From Thorsellia kenyensis (GTDB lineage Bacteria; Pseudomonadota; Gammaproteobacteria; Enterobacterales; Thorselliaceae): a stretch of DNA of 64,000 bases. The translations under genes and the position numbers were made by a program. Location: NCBI RefSeq assembly GCF_042432445.1, contig NZ_JBHLXE010000105.1, positions 1-64,000 of the forward strand, in the 5' to 3' direction. The notes beneath the pieces were generated by a model, which had not been told where the DNA came from, searched no databases, and saw nothing but the letters and a program-made list of their open reading frames with translations. The first letter of the stretch is position 1. Each line of letters begins with the position of its first letter. Positions 34,716 to 43,584 of this stretch are shown here, piece after piece.

Positions 34716-35591
34716 ATGTTAGAAAATATCCGAATAGTACTTGTTGAAACCTCTCATAACGGCAACATAGGCTCAGTAGCCAGAGCAATGAAAACCATGG
34801 GACTACATGATTTATACTTAGTTAACCCAAAGGCAAATATTGATTCTCATGCCGTGGCTTTGGCCGCTGGAGCGAGTGATATTATTGGTCAAGCCAAAAT
34901 AGTTAGCTCCCTAGAAGACGCTATCACAGGATGTGAATTAGTTCTTGCAACAAGTGCACGTTCAAGAACACTGGATTGGCCTATTGTCACTGCAAGAGAA
35001 GCGGGTATAAAAATTATTGATGAAGCCCAAAAGGCTAAAGTAGCAGTCGTGTTTGGTCGAGAAAGAAGTGGCTTAACAAATGCGGAGCTCCAACTCTCCC
35101 ATTTTCATCTAGCTGTAGATACAAATCCTCTCTACAGCTCACTTAATTTAGCGATGGCCGTTCAAATCGTTACTTATGAGATACGCACAGCATGGCAAAT
35201 AGTCATAAACCCACAAGAGAAAGATACCCCAATATCTATTAAGCTTTTTGACAAAAAACAAAATAACAATAACAATAACAATAACAATAATACAGCAGAT
35301 GGATTAGCTAAAAAAGAGCATGAAATGTACCCTCCAGTCGAAGATTTGGAACGTTTTTATGATCATTTAGAAACCGTACTACAAAAAAGCCACTTCATTC
35401 GAAAGTCTCATCCGGGCCAAATAATGGCTAGACTCAGAAGATTATATGCCAGAGCAAGGCCTAATTTGCAGGAATTAAATATTTTAAGGGGGATTCTTGC
35501 ATCTGTAGAAAAATTTTTACCCGAAGAGTTAGCTAATGATATCGACCTCAAAGAGCTAAGTCATCAGCCTTCTGATTCAAATCCAAAATAA
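34716..35591 (+). CDS. trmJ: tRNA (cytidine/uridine-2'-O-)-methyltransferase TrmJ
   Basis: TrmJ methylates position 32 of tRNA. It is a SPOUT enzyme of 291 residues. The SPOUT domain runs from VLVETSHNGNIGSVARAMKTMGL to VVFGRERSGLTNAEL and SSLNLAMAVQIVTYEI, with the C-terminal helical part ending in the MARLRRLYARARP segment. A run of ten asparagines at residues 183-192 sits in the linker between these parts. The order trmJ then iscR is conserved in gammaproteobacteria. The C-terminus is acidic and likely disordered. Confidence 0.93.
   Translation: MLENIRIVLVETSHNGNIGSVARAMKTMGLHDLYLVNPKANIDSHAVALAAGASDIIGQAKIVSSLEDAITGCELVLATSARSRTLDWPIVTAREAGIKIIDEAQKAKVAVVFGRERSGLTNAELQLSHFHLAVDTNPLYSSLNLAMAVQIVTYEIRTAWQIVINPQEKDTPISIKLFDKKQNNNNNNNNNNTADGLAKKEHEMYPPVEDLERFYDHLETVLQKSHFIRKSHPGQIMARLRRLYARARPNLQELNILRGILASVEKFLPEELANDIDLKELSHQPSDSNPK
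35262..35291 (+). repeat. Hexanucleotide microsatellite (AACAAT) in trmJ
   Basis: Four perfect AACAAT units flanked by AAT codons give ten asparagine codons in a row. Gain or loss of a unit changes the protein by two residues and keeps the frame, so this is a length-variable linker rather than an on/off switch. Confidence 0.9.
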
Positions 35592-35966
35592 ACAATTAAC
35601 TGTTCATACTTCAAAAAACGAGGGATTAAAACACAATAAGAAGATTCCTAGCACCTTCGCTCATTATTTGTGGATTAAATCACACTTAAAAAATCAGATT
35701 GTCAATACCCTTAAGATGAAACAATATTTGGACAGACTATTTTTTAGAATAATGTTATTTTTTTCGCCTATAGCATTACTGCTTGTTGACACATAACCGC
35801 TTAGTAAAACAATAATTTAATTCTTTTAGAGAAAAAAACTCTCTTAAAGTAAGAGAGTCAGTACAAAGATATATAATCAATAAATCAGAAAATTAGTTTC
35901 ATTGGCAATATAAAAACACTAAAATTTACACTTATTAACCAAAGTTAACACTATTTACCTCTTATA
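35592..35966. other. Intergenic region between trmJ and the IscR box
   Basis: The 375 bases are AT-rich. They contain one hairpin at 35838-35858 (ACTCTCTT, loop AAAGT, AAGAGAGT) with an A tract on its left, which would suit termination on the minus strand, although no minus-strand gene reads into it. The isc promoter should lie at the right end. No small gene was recognised. Confidence 0.4.
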
Positions 35967-35991
35967 ATAGTTGACTATTTTACTCAGATAA
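35967..35991. promoter_or_regulatory. IscR type-1 binding site
   Basis: The 25-base site begins ATAGTTGACTATTTTACTC and ends AGATAA. It follows the type-1 IscR consensus ATASYYGACTRWWWYAGTCRRSTAT with about three mismatches, in the right half. It lies about 75 bases before the iscR ATG, where [2Fe-2S]-IscR would repress its own operon. The match is read directly; binding is inferred. Confidence 0.75.
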
Positions 35992-36063
35992 ATGACAATA
36001 CCTGAGTTAATTACTCAACTATTTTTTTCTGGTGTGAAAAATGATAATAAGAGAACGCAGGAA

Positions 36064-36552
36064 ATGAAAATCTCCGCCAAAGGTAGATATGCTGTAACTG
36101 CAATGTTTGATGTCGCAATACATGAGTATTCCGGTCCGGTACCTTTAACTGCAATAGCTGACAGGCAAGATATATCCTTATCTTATCTAGAGCAGTTGTT
36201 CAATAAGCTAAGGCGAGCTGAATTAGTTAAGAGTGTCCGTGGGCCTGGAGGTGGTTATCTTCTTAATAAAACAAAAGATGAGATAACTATTGGTGAGATT
36301 ATTCTGGCAGTAAACGAAAATATTGATACGACTAAATGTCATAATGATGACATTGGTTGCCAGGATGGCAAACGTTGCTTAACTCATACCATTTGGCATC
36401 AATTAAATCATCAAATAAGTGATTTCTTGAATGCCATCACATTAGGCAATATGGTAGAAAATCAAGAAGTTTTAAAAGTCATAGAACGACAAGCTAAAAA
36501 GCCTATTGAATTGCCAGGTGAATTAAAAAACATCTCGGTTAAATCAATTTAG
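36064..36552 (+). CDS. iscR: Fe-S cluster regulator IscR
   Basis: IscR is an Rrf2-family transcription factor that, with a [2Fe-2S] cluster, represses the isc operon. The 162-residue protein starts MKISAKGRYAVTAMFDVA, the family N-terminus, at the ATG at 36064; an upstream in-frame ATG at 35992, next to the operator, is rejected. The cluster cysteines are in TKCHNDDIGCQDGKRCLTH (C92, C98, C104). The winged helix contains ISLSYLEQLFNKLRRAELVKSVRGPGGGYLL. It leads the complete isc operon. Confidence 0.96.
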   Translation: MKISAKGRYAVTAMFDVAIHEYSGPVPLTAIADRQDISLSYLEQLFNKLRRAELVKSVRGPGGGYLLNKTKDEITIGEIILAVNENIDTTKCHNDDIGCQDGKRCLTHTIWHQLNHQISDFLNAITLGNMVENQEVLKVIERQAKKPIELPGELKNISVKSI

Positions 36553-36669
36553 TTATGACTAAATAGAGCTATACTTAACAAAACGTAACGCTAAGTAATA
36601 AAGCATTTAACTAATTTAAACCAACAATTGTTGTATTTATAAGAATAAGCAAATACCCAAGAGGATACT

Positions 36670-37893
36670 ATGCAAAGACCTATTTATTTAGATTATGCAG
36701 CAACAACGCCTACGGATGCGAGAGTTGCAAATAAAATGATGCAATTTTTAACGCCAGATGGCATTTTTGGTAACCCGGCATCAAGATCGCATAGTTTTGG
36801 TTGGGATGCTCAAGATGCAGTAGAACACGCAAGAGAGCAAGTTGCTCAATTAATTGATGCCAACGCAAAAGAAATCGTTTTCACATCGGGGGCAACTGAA
36901 TCAATCAACCTAGCACTCAAAGGTGCTTGCGACTTTTACCAAAAATCTAAAGGTAAACATATTATTACAAGTAAGACAGAGCACAAAGCAGTTCTAGACA
37001 CATGTAGACAACTGGAAAGAGAAGGATTTGAGGTGACTTATCTCTCTCCTAACGCTTCGGGTTTTATTGAGCTTGACACATTTAAAGCCGCGTTAAGAAG
37101 TGATACTGTTATTGCCTCAATTATGCTGGTTAATAATGAAATTGGAGTTATTCAAGACATCAAAGCCTTAGGGACCATATGCCGAGAAAATGGTACTATC
37201 TTTCATGTAGATGCGACACAAGCAATAGGACGTATTGAAGTTAATGTGAATGATATCCCAGTTGATTTGATGTCATTCAGTAGCCATAAAGTGTATGGAC
37301 CGAAAGGTATTGGTGCACTTTACGTTAATAGAAAACGTAAACCTAGAATTCGTTTGGAAGCGCAACAACATGGTGGTGGTCACGAGGGAGGCTTAAGATC
37401 GGGTACTCTGCCTGTTCATCAAATTGTTGGTATGGGTGAAGCGTATCATTTAGCCAAACTAGAAATGAAAGAAGAGAGTCTTAGATTAAACAGTTTACGT
37501 TTAAGACTTTGGGAAGGGATAAAAGATATCGAGGAAGTATACCTCAATGGCTCTTTAGATAACTCAGCACCACATATTCTAAACGTGAGCTTTAACTACG
37601 TTGAAGGGGAATCATTAATCATGGCATTAAAAAATATCGCCGTGTCTTCTGGTTCTGCTTGTACATCAGCGAGTTTAGAGCCTTCATATGTATTAAGAGC
37701 TTTAGGCTTAAATGATGAACTAGCACATAGTTCAATTCGTTTCTCATTCGGTCGCTTTACTACAGAAGCAGATGTAGACTATGCAATCAAATTAGTTCAT
37801 CAGTCTATTGGTAAATTACGTGACTTATCTCCGCTATGGGATATGTTTAAAGCAGGAATAGATTTATCTAAAGTAGAATGGGTTGAACACTGA
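36670..37893 (+). CDS. iscS: Cysteine desulfurase IscS
   Basis: IscS removes sulfur from cysteine as an enzyme-bound persulfide and passes it to IscU and to tRNA thiolation enzymes. It is a PLP enzyme of 407 residues. The cofactor lysine is in DLMSFSSHKVYGPKGIG, and the persulfide cysteine is in SSGSACTSASLEPSYVLRALG. The protein ends WVEH, as in enteric IscS. A small hairpin (GATACC / GGTATC) straddles its stop codon, ahead of iscU. Confidence 0.98.
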   Translation: MQRPIYLDYAATTPTDARVANKMMQFLTPDGIFGNPASRSHSFGWDAQDAVEHAREQVAQLIDANAKEIVFTSGATESINLALKGACDFYQKSKGKHIITSKTEHKAVLDTCRQLEREGFEVTYLSPNASGFIELDTFKAALRSDTVIASIMLVNNEIGVIQDIKALGTICRENGTIFHVDATQAIGRIEVNVNDIPVDLMSFSSHKVYGPKGIGALYVNRKRKPRIRLEAQQHGGGHEGGLRSGTLPVHQIVGMGEAYHLAKLEMKEESLRLNSLRLRLWEGIKDIEEVYLNGSLDNSAPHILNVSFNYVEGESLIMALKNIAVSSGSACTSASLEPSYVLRALGLNDELAHSSIRFSFGRFTTEADVDYAIKLVHQSIGKLRDLSPLWDMFKAGIDLSKVEWVEH

Positions 37894-38039
37894 TACCATT
37901 AAGGTATCGTGCAAAAATTAGAAAATTTGAATTTTTGAGACCCCAAATAATCAAGCATAATTCACTAATTTAGATGTTTTTGTTGAAACCTTTAAATTAG
38001 ACACTATATATAACACTAAATTCATCAAGGAGTACTCTT

Positions 38040-38426
38040 ATGGCGTACAGTGAAAAAGTTATCGACCATTATGAAAACCCACGTAATGTAGGTTCATTTG
38101 ACAGTGAAGACCCTTCCGTTGGAAGTGGAATGGTCGGTGCGCCTGCGTGCGGTGATGTAATGAAATTACAAATTAAAGTTAATGAACAAGGTATCATTGA
38201 AGATGCTAAGTTCAAAACTTATGGATGCGGTTCAGCAATTGCTTCTAGTTCACTGGTTACCGAGTGGATGAAAGGTAAATCGCTTGATGAAGCCGCAGAA
38301 ATAAAAAATACGGATATTGCTGAAGAGTTGGAACTTCCTCCTGTGAAGATCCACTGTTCAATTTTAGCAGAGGATGCGATAAAAGCCGCGATAACGGACT
38401 ATAAAAACAAAAATAATAAATCGTAA
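38040..38426 (+). CDS. iscU: Fe-S cluster scaffold IscU
   Basis: IscU is the scaffold on which the cluster is assembled before transfer by HscA/HscB. The 128-residue protein carries the three conserved cysteines in GAPACGDVM, TYGCGSAIASSS and HCSILAEDAI, and the HscA-recognition motif LPPVK (ELPPVKIHCS). It starts MAYSEKVIDHYENPRNVGS. The coding region is preceded by AAGGAGTACTCTT. Confidence 0.98.
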   Translation: MAYSEKVIDHYENPRNVGSFDSEDPSVGSGMVGAPACGDVMKLQIKVNEQGIIEDAKFKTYGCGSAIASSSLVTEWMKGKSLDEAAEIKNTDIAEELELPPVKIHCSILAEDAIKAAITDYKNKNNKS

Positions 38427-38595
38427 ATAAACATAGCATGATAATATGTTTTAGCTAAGTATTTTAGCCGGTAATAAGTTAAAATAGACACCTTTGTTTT
38501 ATTCTAATTAATTTTATTAACAATAAAATATATTATTTATACTAATTTGCAGTGTGCTAACACCTAATATGACATTTTGAAGGACATCTTATTTT

Positions 38596-38919
38596 ATGGC
38601 TATACATCTAACTGATAATGCGGCGAACCGTATCAAATCTTTCCTCGATAATCGAGGTAAAGGCTTTGGATTACGTTTAGGCGTGAGAACATCAGGTTGT
38701 TCTGGTATGGCTTATGTGCTTGAGTTTGTTGATGAAACTCAGGACGATGATGAGGTGTTTTCTGAAAAAGGTGTCAATATTGTAGTTGATGCTAAAAGCT
38801 TAGTTTACATTGATGGAACTGAACTTGATTTTGTTAAAGAAGGTCTTAATGAAGGCTTCAAGTTTAATAATCCAAATGTAAAAGACGAGTGCGGTTGCGG
38901 CGAAAGTTTTACGATTTAA
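38596..38919 (+). CDS. iscA: A-type Fe-S carrier protein IscA
   Basis: IscA is an A-type carrier that binds iron or Fe-S clusters and delivers them to [4Fe-4S] targets. The 107-residue protein has the three conserved cysteines in TSGCSGMAYVLEF and the C-terminal DECGCGESFTI. The 169-base gap before it is long for an isc operon but contains no gene. Confidence 0.97.
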   Translation: MAIHLTDNAANRIKSFLDNRGKGFGLRLGVRTSGCSGMAYVLEFVDETQDDDEVFSEKGVNIVVDAKSLVYIDGTELDFVKEGLNEGFKFNNPNVKDECGCGESFTI

Positions 38920-38980
38920 GTGTTTTTAAGTAGTTATTATATTGATGTAAAAACTCTTTTTTCTTAAATGATATATTCAC

Positions 38981-39511
38981 ATGGACTATTTTAAACTATT
39001 TGATTTATCAGAGGACTTCTTTATTGATATCTCTGATCTTACGGAAATTTATCAAGAAAAACAACGCCTTTACCACCCTGACCGTTTTGCATCAGCTGAC
39101 GATAAGGAAAAATTAAGTGCTTTACAGATGGCCACAGAAATTAATGCGGCTTACCAGACACTTAAAGATCCTTTAACGCGTGCGGGGTATCTACTTCAAT
39201 GTAAAGGGATTGATGTGCAAAATGAAGCCCTGACGTTGAAAGATAATAAATTTTTAACCCATCAATTTGAATTGAGAGAAAAAATTGATTCTTTACAAAC
39301 AAATAGAAATTTGAGTCACGAAGATTTGTTAGTGGAGTTGACAATTTTAGTTCAACAAATTGATGTTGAGCAGCGCAATCTTAAGAATGAGTTATTCACA
39401 GCTGTGGATTACAGTAACTGGGAAAATGCAGCTGACAGTCTTCGTAAATTAAAATATTACGAACGTTTACTTGGACTTATTGATGATTTCGAAGAGAAAC
39501 TAGCCTCCTAA
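38981..39511 (+). CDS. hscB: Fe-S co-chaperone HscB
   Basis: HscB is a J-domain co-chaperone that brings IscU to HscA and stimulates its ATPase. The 176-residue protein has the HPD motif in RLYHPDRFAS (J-domain, residues 1-70) and a C-terminal helical domain that binds IscU. It begins MDYFKLFDLSEDFFID. The gap to hscA is 136 bases and holds a GC-rich hairpin. Confidence 0.96.
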   Translation: MDYFKLFDLSEDFFIDISDLTEIYQEKQRLYHPDRFASADDKEKLSALQMATEINAAYQTLKDPLTRAGYLLQCKGIDVQNEALTLKDNKFLTHQFELREKIDSLQTNRNLSHEDLLVELTILVQQIDVEQRNLKNELFTAVDYSNWENAADSLRKLKYYERLLGLIDDFEEKLAS

Positions 39512-39578
39512 ATGCTCTCAATAATGAGGCTTAATTGAAAGGCTACTTTTTAGTGATCATTACAATCGTTATTTTTAT

Positions 39579-39595
39579 GCGGAGCTCTGCTCCGC
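39579..39595 (+). terminator. Terminator-like hairpin inside the isc operon, between hscB and hscA
   Basis: GCGGAGC, loop TCT, GCTCCGC form a perfect 7-pair, GC-rich stem, followed by TTAATTTTTATT. It is the most stable hairpin of this size seen in the AT-rich intergenic DNA. It could partially terminate transcription, reducing hscA-fdx relative to the scaffold genes, or serve as an RNA-processing site. Confidence 0.6.
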
Positions 39596-39647
39596 TTAAT
39601 TTTTATTGCTATAACTGTTGATTTTAAATATCTATTGTAGGGTACTC

Positions 39648-41513
39648 ATGGCATTATTACAAATCAGTGAACCGGGTATGGCACCGGCACCTCACCAAAA
39701 AAAAATTGCAATCGGTATTGATCTCGGGACAACCCATTCTCTAGTAGCTGCAGTGCAAAGTGGTTTAGCAAAGCCACTCATTGATGAAAAGGGCAATAGT
39801 CTGCTTCCCTCTGTCGTCAATTATCAAAAAGATCAAACGACTGTAGGTTACAAAGCATTAAATAATGCCAGTTTAGACCCAGAAAATACGATCATTTCCA
39901 TTAAACGCTTAATGGGAAAAAACCTTAATGATATAAATCAGCGTTACCCTAATCTACCTTACGAATTCCAAGCAGATGAAAAAAATATGCCCCGCATTTT
40001 AACAACGCAAGGGCTCAAACATCCCGTAGAAATTTCAGCAGACATATTAAAGGCACTCGTGCAAAGAGCAGAATTGACTTTAGGTGATACAGTTAACGGT
40101 GTTGTTATTACTGTACCAGCCTATTTTGATGATGCTCAAAGGCAAGCAACTAAAGATGCTGCCCATGTCGCAGGATTAAATGTGTTAAGGTTGCTAAACG
40201 AGCCTACAGCCGCTGCAATAGCTTATGGACTTGATAGTCAAGAAGAAGGAATTATTGCTGTCTATGACTTAGGTGGAGGTACATTTGATGTCTCTTTGCT
40301 TAAATTGCATAGAGGTGTATTTGAAGTCTTAGCGACAGGAGGAGACTCTGCTCTTGGAGGCGATGATTTTGATGTTCTGCTTGCTGATGAGATCATTAAT
40401 GCATTAAATATCGATGTTTCAATAAAATCGGACTCAAAACGTTATCGAGAACTCATTGATATTACCATAAAAACCAAAAAACAGCTCAGTGATTCACAAG
40501 AGTGTAATGTCCTATTTGAAGGTAAAAGTTGCCTCATCACAAGAGATAGATTTGAATCATTAATTTCAGCTCTAGTCAAAAAATCACTCTTAGTTTGCCG
40601 GCGTAGTTTAAAGGATGCAGGACTAGATGCTTCAATGGTCGATAATGTCGTGCTGGTGGGAGGATCGACGCGAGTTCCATATATTCGAGAACAAGTAGGG
40701 GAATTTTTCCAAAAGCCCCCTTTAACCTCCATAGATCCTGATGAAGTTGTTGCAATTGGCGCTGCAATTCAAGCGGATATACTTATTGGCAATAAACCTG
40801 ACAGTGATATGCTCCTTTTAGATGTAATCCCTTTGTCGTTAGGCATCGAAACCATGGGGGGATTAGTAGAAAAAATCATCCCTAGAAACACGACGATTCC
40901 TATCGCACGAGCACAGGAATTCACAACGTACCAAGACGGTCAAACAGGTATGTTTTTTCATGTTGTGCAGGGAGAAAGAGAACTGGTTGCAGATTGCCGA
41001 TCTTTGGCAAAATTCAGTTTAAAAGGTATTCCGCCTATGGCTGCCGGCGCAGCACATATTAGAGTTACCTTTCAGGTCGATGCTGATGGACTCTTAAGTG
41101 TCAGTGCGATAGAAAAATCGACTCAAGTACAAGCTGCGATACAAGTTAAACCCTCTTATGGACTATCTGATTCGCAAATAGCTGATATGCTCAAATCTTC
41201 AATAGCGAATGCAAAAGAAGATATTCAAAAGCGCCTATTTTTTGAAAAAAAAATCGATGCACAACGTTTAATTGAAAGTGTTGAGGCGGCTTTGAATCAA
41301 GATAAAAACTTACTTAACGATGCTGAATTGACTGCTATTTATTCAGCAATCACTGCCCTTCAAACAATCATAGAGCAACAAGATAATTATGAAACGACTC
41401 AATTAGAGAGTGCCATTAAAAAACTCAGTGATGATACTGAATATTTTGCTGCTAAAAGAATGGATAATGCAATCGCCCATGCCCTAAAAGGCCAATCGAT
41501 TGATAAAATTTAG
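39648..41513 (+). CDS. hscA: Fe-S assembly chaperone HscA
   Basis: HscA is an Hsp70-type ATPase specialised for IscU, driving cluster transfer to apo-proteins. The 621-residue protein has the ATPase signatures IGIDLGTTHSLVAAVQSG, AVYDLGGGTFDVSLL and VVLVGGSTRVPYIREQV, and a substrate-binding domain from about residue 385. The ATG at 39648 gives the normal N-terminus MALLQISEPG; an upstream in-frame start at 39618 is not needed. Confidence 0.97.
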   Translation: MALLQISEPGMAPAPHQKKIAIGIDLGTTHSLVAAVQSGLAKPLIDEKGNSLLPSVVNYQKDQTTVGYKALNNASLDPENTIISIKRLMGKNLNDINQRYPNLPYEFQADEKNMPRILTTQGLKHPVEISADILKALVQRAELTLGDTVNGVVITVPAYFDDAQRQATKDAAHVAGLNVLRLLNEPTAAAIAYGLDSQEEGIIAVYDLGGGTFDVSLLKLHRGVFEVLATGGDSALGGDDFDVLLADEIINALNIDVSIKSDSKRYRELIDITIKTKKQLSDSQECNVLFEGKSCLITRDRFESLISALVKKSLLVCRRSLKDAGLDASMVDNVVLVGGSTRVPYIREQVGEFFQKPPLTSIDPDEVVAIGAAIQADILIGNKPDSDMLLLDVIPLSLGIETMGGLVEKIIPRNTTIPIARAQEFTTYQDGQTGMFFHVVQGERELVADCRSLAKFSLKGIPPMAAGAAHIRVTFQVDADGLLSVSAIEKSTQVQAAIQVKPSYGLSDSQIADMLKSSIANAKEDIQKRLFFEKKIDAQRLIESVEAALNQDKNLLNDAELTAIYSAITALQTIIEQQDNYETTQLESAIKKLSDDTEYFAAKRMDNAIAHALKGQSIDKI

Positions 41514-41538
41514 TGCCTTTGAGAAGGAGATAAAGATT

Positions 41539-41874
41539 ATGCCTAAAGTTATTTTTTTACCCCATGAAGATTATTGTATTGATGGTGCCGTTGTTGATGC
41601 AAACAAAGGTGAATCCATTTTAGATGTTGCTTTACGTAATGGAATGAATCTTGAACATGCTTGTGAAAAAGTTTGTGCTTGTACGACCTGTCATTGCATT
41701 GTTCGTGAAGGCTTTGATTCTTTAAATGAAGCGTCAGATCAAGAAGAAGATATGTTGGACAAAGCGTGGGGATTAGAACCTGAAAGTCGCTTAAGCTGCC
41801 AGGCAATTGTGGGTGATGAAGACTTAGTTGTTGAAATTCCTAAATACAGCATAAACCACGCTCGCGAACATTAA
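41539..41874 (+). CDS. fdx: [2Fe-2S] ferredoxin Fdx (isc operon)
   Basis: This adrenodoxin-type ferredoxin supplies electrons for cluster assembly. The 111-residue protein has cluster cysteines in EHACEKVCACTTCHC and in RLSCQAIVGDEDLVVEIP. The ATG at 41539 has GAGAAGGAGATAAAG upstream; the longer frame from 41500 overlaps hscA and is rejected. No iscX follows; the next gene is elyC on the other strand. Confidence 0.96.
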   Translation: MPKVIFLPHEDYCIDGAVVDANKGESILDVALRNGMNLEHACEKVCACTTCHCIVREGFDSLNEASDQEEDMLDKAWGLEPESRLSCQAIVGDEDLVVEIPKYSINHAREH

Positions 41875-41893
41875 TTGGATAAAATCAGTCTAT

Positions 41894-41951
41894 TTCATCT
41901 GGTGCTTAATGCTTAATTCACTAAACAATTATCAATAAGTTTCCAGATGAA
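41894..41951. other. Long-loop inverted repeat between fdx and elyC
   Basis: TTCATCTGG and CCAGATGAA form a perfect 9-pair stem with a loop of about 40 bases, in the gap between two convergent genes. It could end both transcripts, but the loop is long and there is no clear T tract. Confidence 0.35.
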
Positions 41952-41970
41952 CGATAATATTGGGTTTTAT

Positions 41971-42768
41971 CTAATTGTCGTTGCCCTTAATCTTCTGCCA
42001 CATCTGCCCTAAATATTCATACCAAACCCGTTCAAAATGAGAAAGATAGAGTGCTCGAGGAAACCATTTTTCATAAAAAGGTAAATCCGTTGTTATAGCT
42101 AATTGATTCGCTGGCATAGGCAGAGGATTTAAGCCTTGCGCTTTAAAAATATCAGTGGCTCGTGGCAAATGATTTGCTGATGTTACCAAAATAAATTCAC
42201 TATCACCCACAATAGATTTTACTGCTAAGGCCTCTTCTACTGTGTCTCTTGGTAAATCAGCTAACACAACATTGTCTTTTAACACTCCAAGAGATAATGC
42301 AATATCTTCAGCACTTTTTGCCGCGCTTTGCTTATTTAAAGCAGCTCCTCCTGTAAATATCAATTGGCTATTAGGTATGGATAAATGGATACGAATACCT
42401 TCAACAATACGTGGTAAGCTATTATTTAATACATTAGAACTGGGTGCCCATTGAGGATTATAAGTATGCCCTCCCCCGAGCACCACGATATATTTTATGT
42501 TAGGATGTTGTGCTAATATTGTTGCCTTATCAAATGTTGCAAAAGGTGCCTCAATTTTTGAAAGTAGGGGGCTAGATACCGGTTGCAAAGACATTAATAA
42601 CAGGCTTACAGTTCCTGCTGTTACTGCTATTTTTGCAAATACTTGGCTTTTCTTTAGCCAGAGTAAAACCACACCTAGCACGAGTAACAAAATTACCAAG
42701 GGTAACGGTTGAACTAATCCCCCAACTAATTTTTTTAACACAAATCCAAACGTATAGTGGCTATCCAT
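41971..42768 (-). CDS. elyC: Envelope biogenesis factor ElyC (DUF218/YdcF family)
   Basis: ElyC is an inner-membrane DUF218 protein linked to peptidoglycan precursor supply. The 265-residue protein follows E. coli ElyC closely: FVLKKLVGGLVQPLPLVILLL (first membrane span), a second span, VVLGGGHTYNPQWAPSSNVLNNSLPR, FTGGAAL, LVTSANHLPRA and NPLPMPANQLAI. The ATG at 42768 (MDSHYTFGF) aligns with the family start. Longer frames, up to 42852, run into the DUF1439 gene and are rejected; 42780 is a close alternative. It lies 16 bases after that gene, probably in one transcript. Confidence 0.92.
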   Translation of the reverse strand: MDSHYTFGFVLKKLVGGLVQPLPLVILLLVLGVVLLWLKKSQVFAKIAVTAGTVSLLLMSLQPVSSPLLSKIEAPFATFDKATILAQHPNIKYIVVLGGGHTYNPQWAPSSNVLNNSLPRIVEGIRIHLSIPNSQLIFTGGAALNKQSAAKSAEDIALSLGVLKDNVVLADLPRDTVEEALAVKSIVGDSEFILVTSANHLPRATDIFKAQGLNPLPMPANQLAITTDLPFYEKWFPRALYLSHFERVWYEYLGQMWQKIKGNDN

Positions 42769-42784
42769 ATCTGTTATCATCTCT

Positions 42785-43354
42785 TTATCGCCCAAAAAAT
42801 ATAGTGACAGTACCAGGTGTGACATTAATGCCTGTTCCGTAACGATAGGCAAACCATTCTTTAATACTTTTATCTGGGTTCAAATCATAAACTGGATTGT
42901 CAGCAAAATAAGTACTTAATGCCTCAGACAAAATAGGTTGGAGAAGTGGCATAACTCTGTTCACACGATTAGACTCAGTCTTCGCATCAATAATTTCGAT
43001 AGATTTGACATAAATTGCTTTTTTATCTCGTTCGAAATAAGGGGATGCACTGATTGTGAAGGTCAGTTCAGTTTGCGTATCACCAAAAAGCGAAGTAAGA
43101 CTTAAATTGGCTTTGGCATTAAATTGGACTAAATTAGGCTCTCTTCTACCTACCTCGACAACCATCTCTGAAATTTTTATATTGGCTTTAGCCACATTCG
43201 GTACTTCAATATCGCGGTTAAATTTTTTGCTATCCGCCCTTTCAGTCAAATACTGATTAATTCTCTCTTCAGTCAAGTGATAGCGTAATGGATTAAAACC
43301 AAGAAAGAGTGCTAACAAGGCAACTGCAACAATAATAATTACTAATTTTTTCAT
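42785..43354 (-). CDS. DUF1439 protein (YceB-like)
   Basis: A 189-residue envelope protein of the DUF1439 family, with an N-terminal hydrophobic segment (LVIIIVAVALLALFLGF) that serves as a membrane anchor or signal. E. coli YceB has a lipobox cysteine; here no cysteine is near the start, so it is not a lipoprotein. A beta-rich lipid-binding-like fold is expected, and its role is unknown. It is followed after 16 bases by elyC. Confidence 0.8.
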   Translation of the reverse strand: MKKLVIIIVAVALLALFLGFNPLRYHLTEERINQYLTERADSKKFNRDIEVPNVAKANIKISEMVVEVGRREPNLVQFNAKANLSLTSLFGDTQTELTFTISASPYFERDKKAIYVKSIEIIDAKTESNRVNRVMPLLQPILSEALSTYFADNPVYDLNPDKSIKEWFAYRYGTGINVTPGTVTIFFGR

Positions 43355-43584
43355 TTTAAACCTTTTCTCTAAAACAATCTGGTAAACTATCTCTTAAAAG
43401 CGGATTAGGGTATAGCTTACACAAGTATGTTAAAATCTCTACAAACAATCACAAACAATCAAAGAGCCTATACTACAATAGAGGAAAAAGAGCAAACCTA
43501 CAACATTTACTCTCCTAAACTTTGGTATAACTCAATTTAAACATAAGAAATTAAACATTAATAATTTCTATTTGGGAAAGTGGC

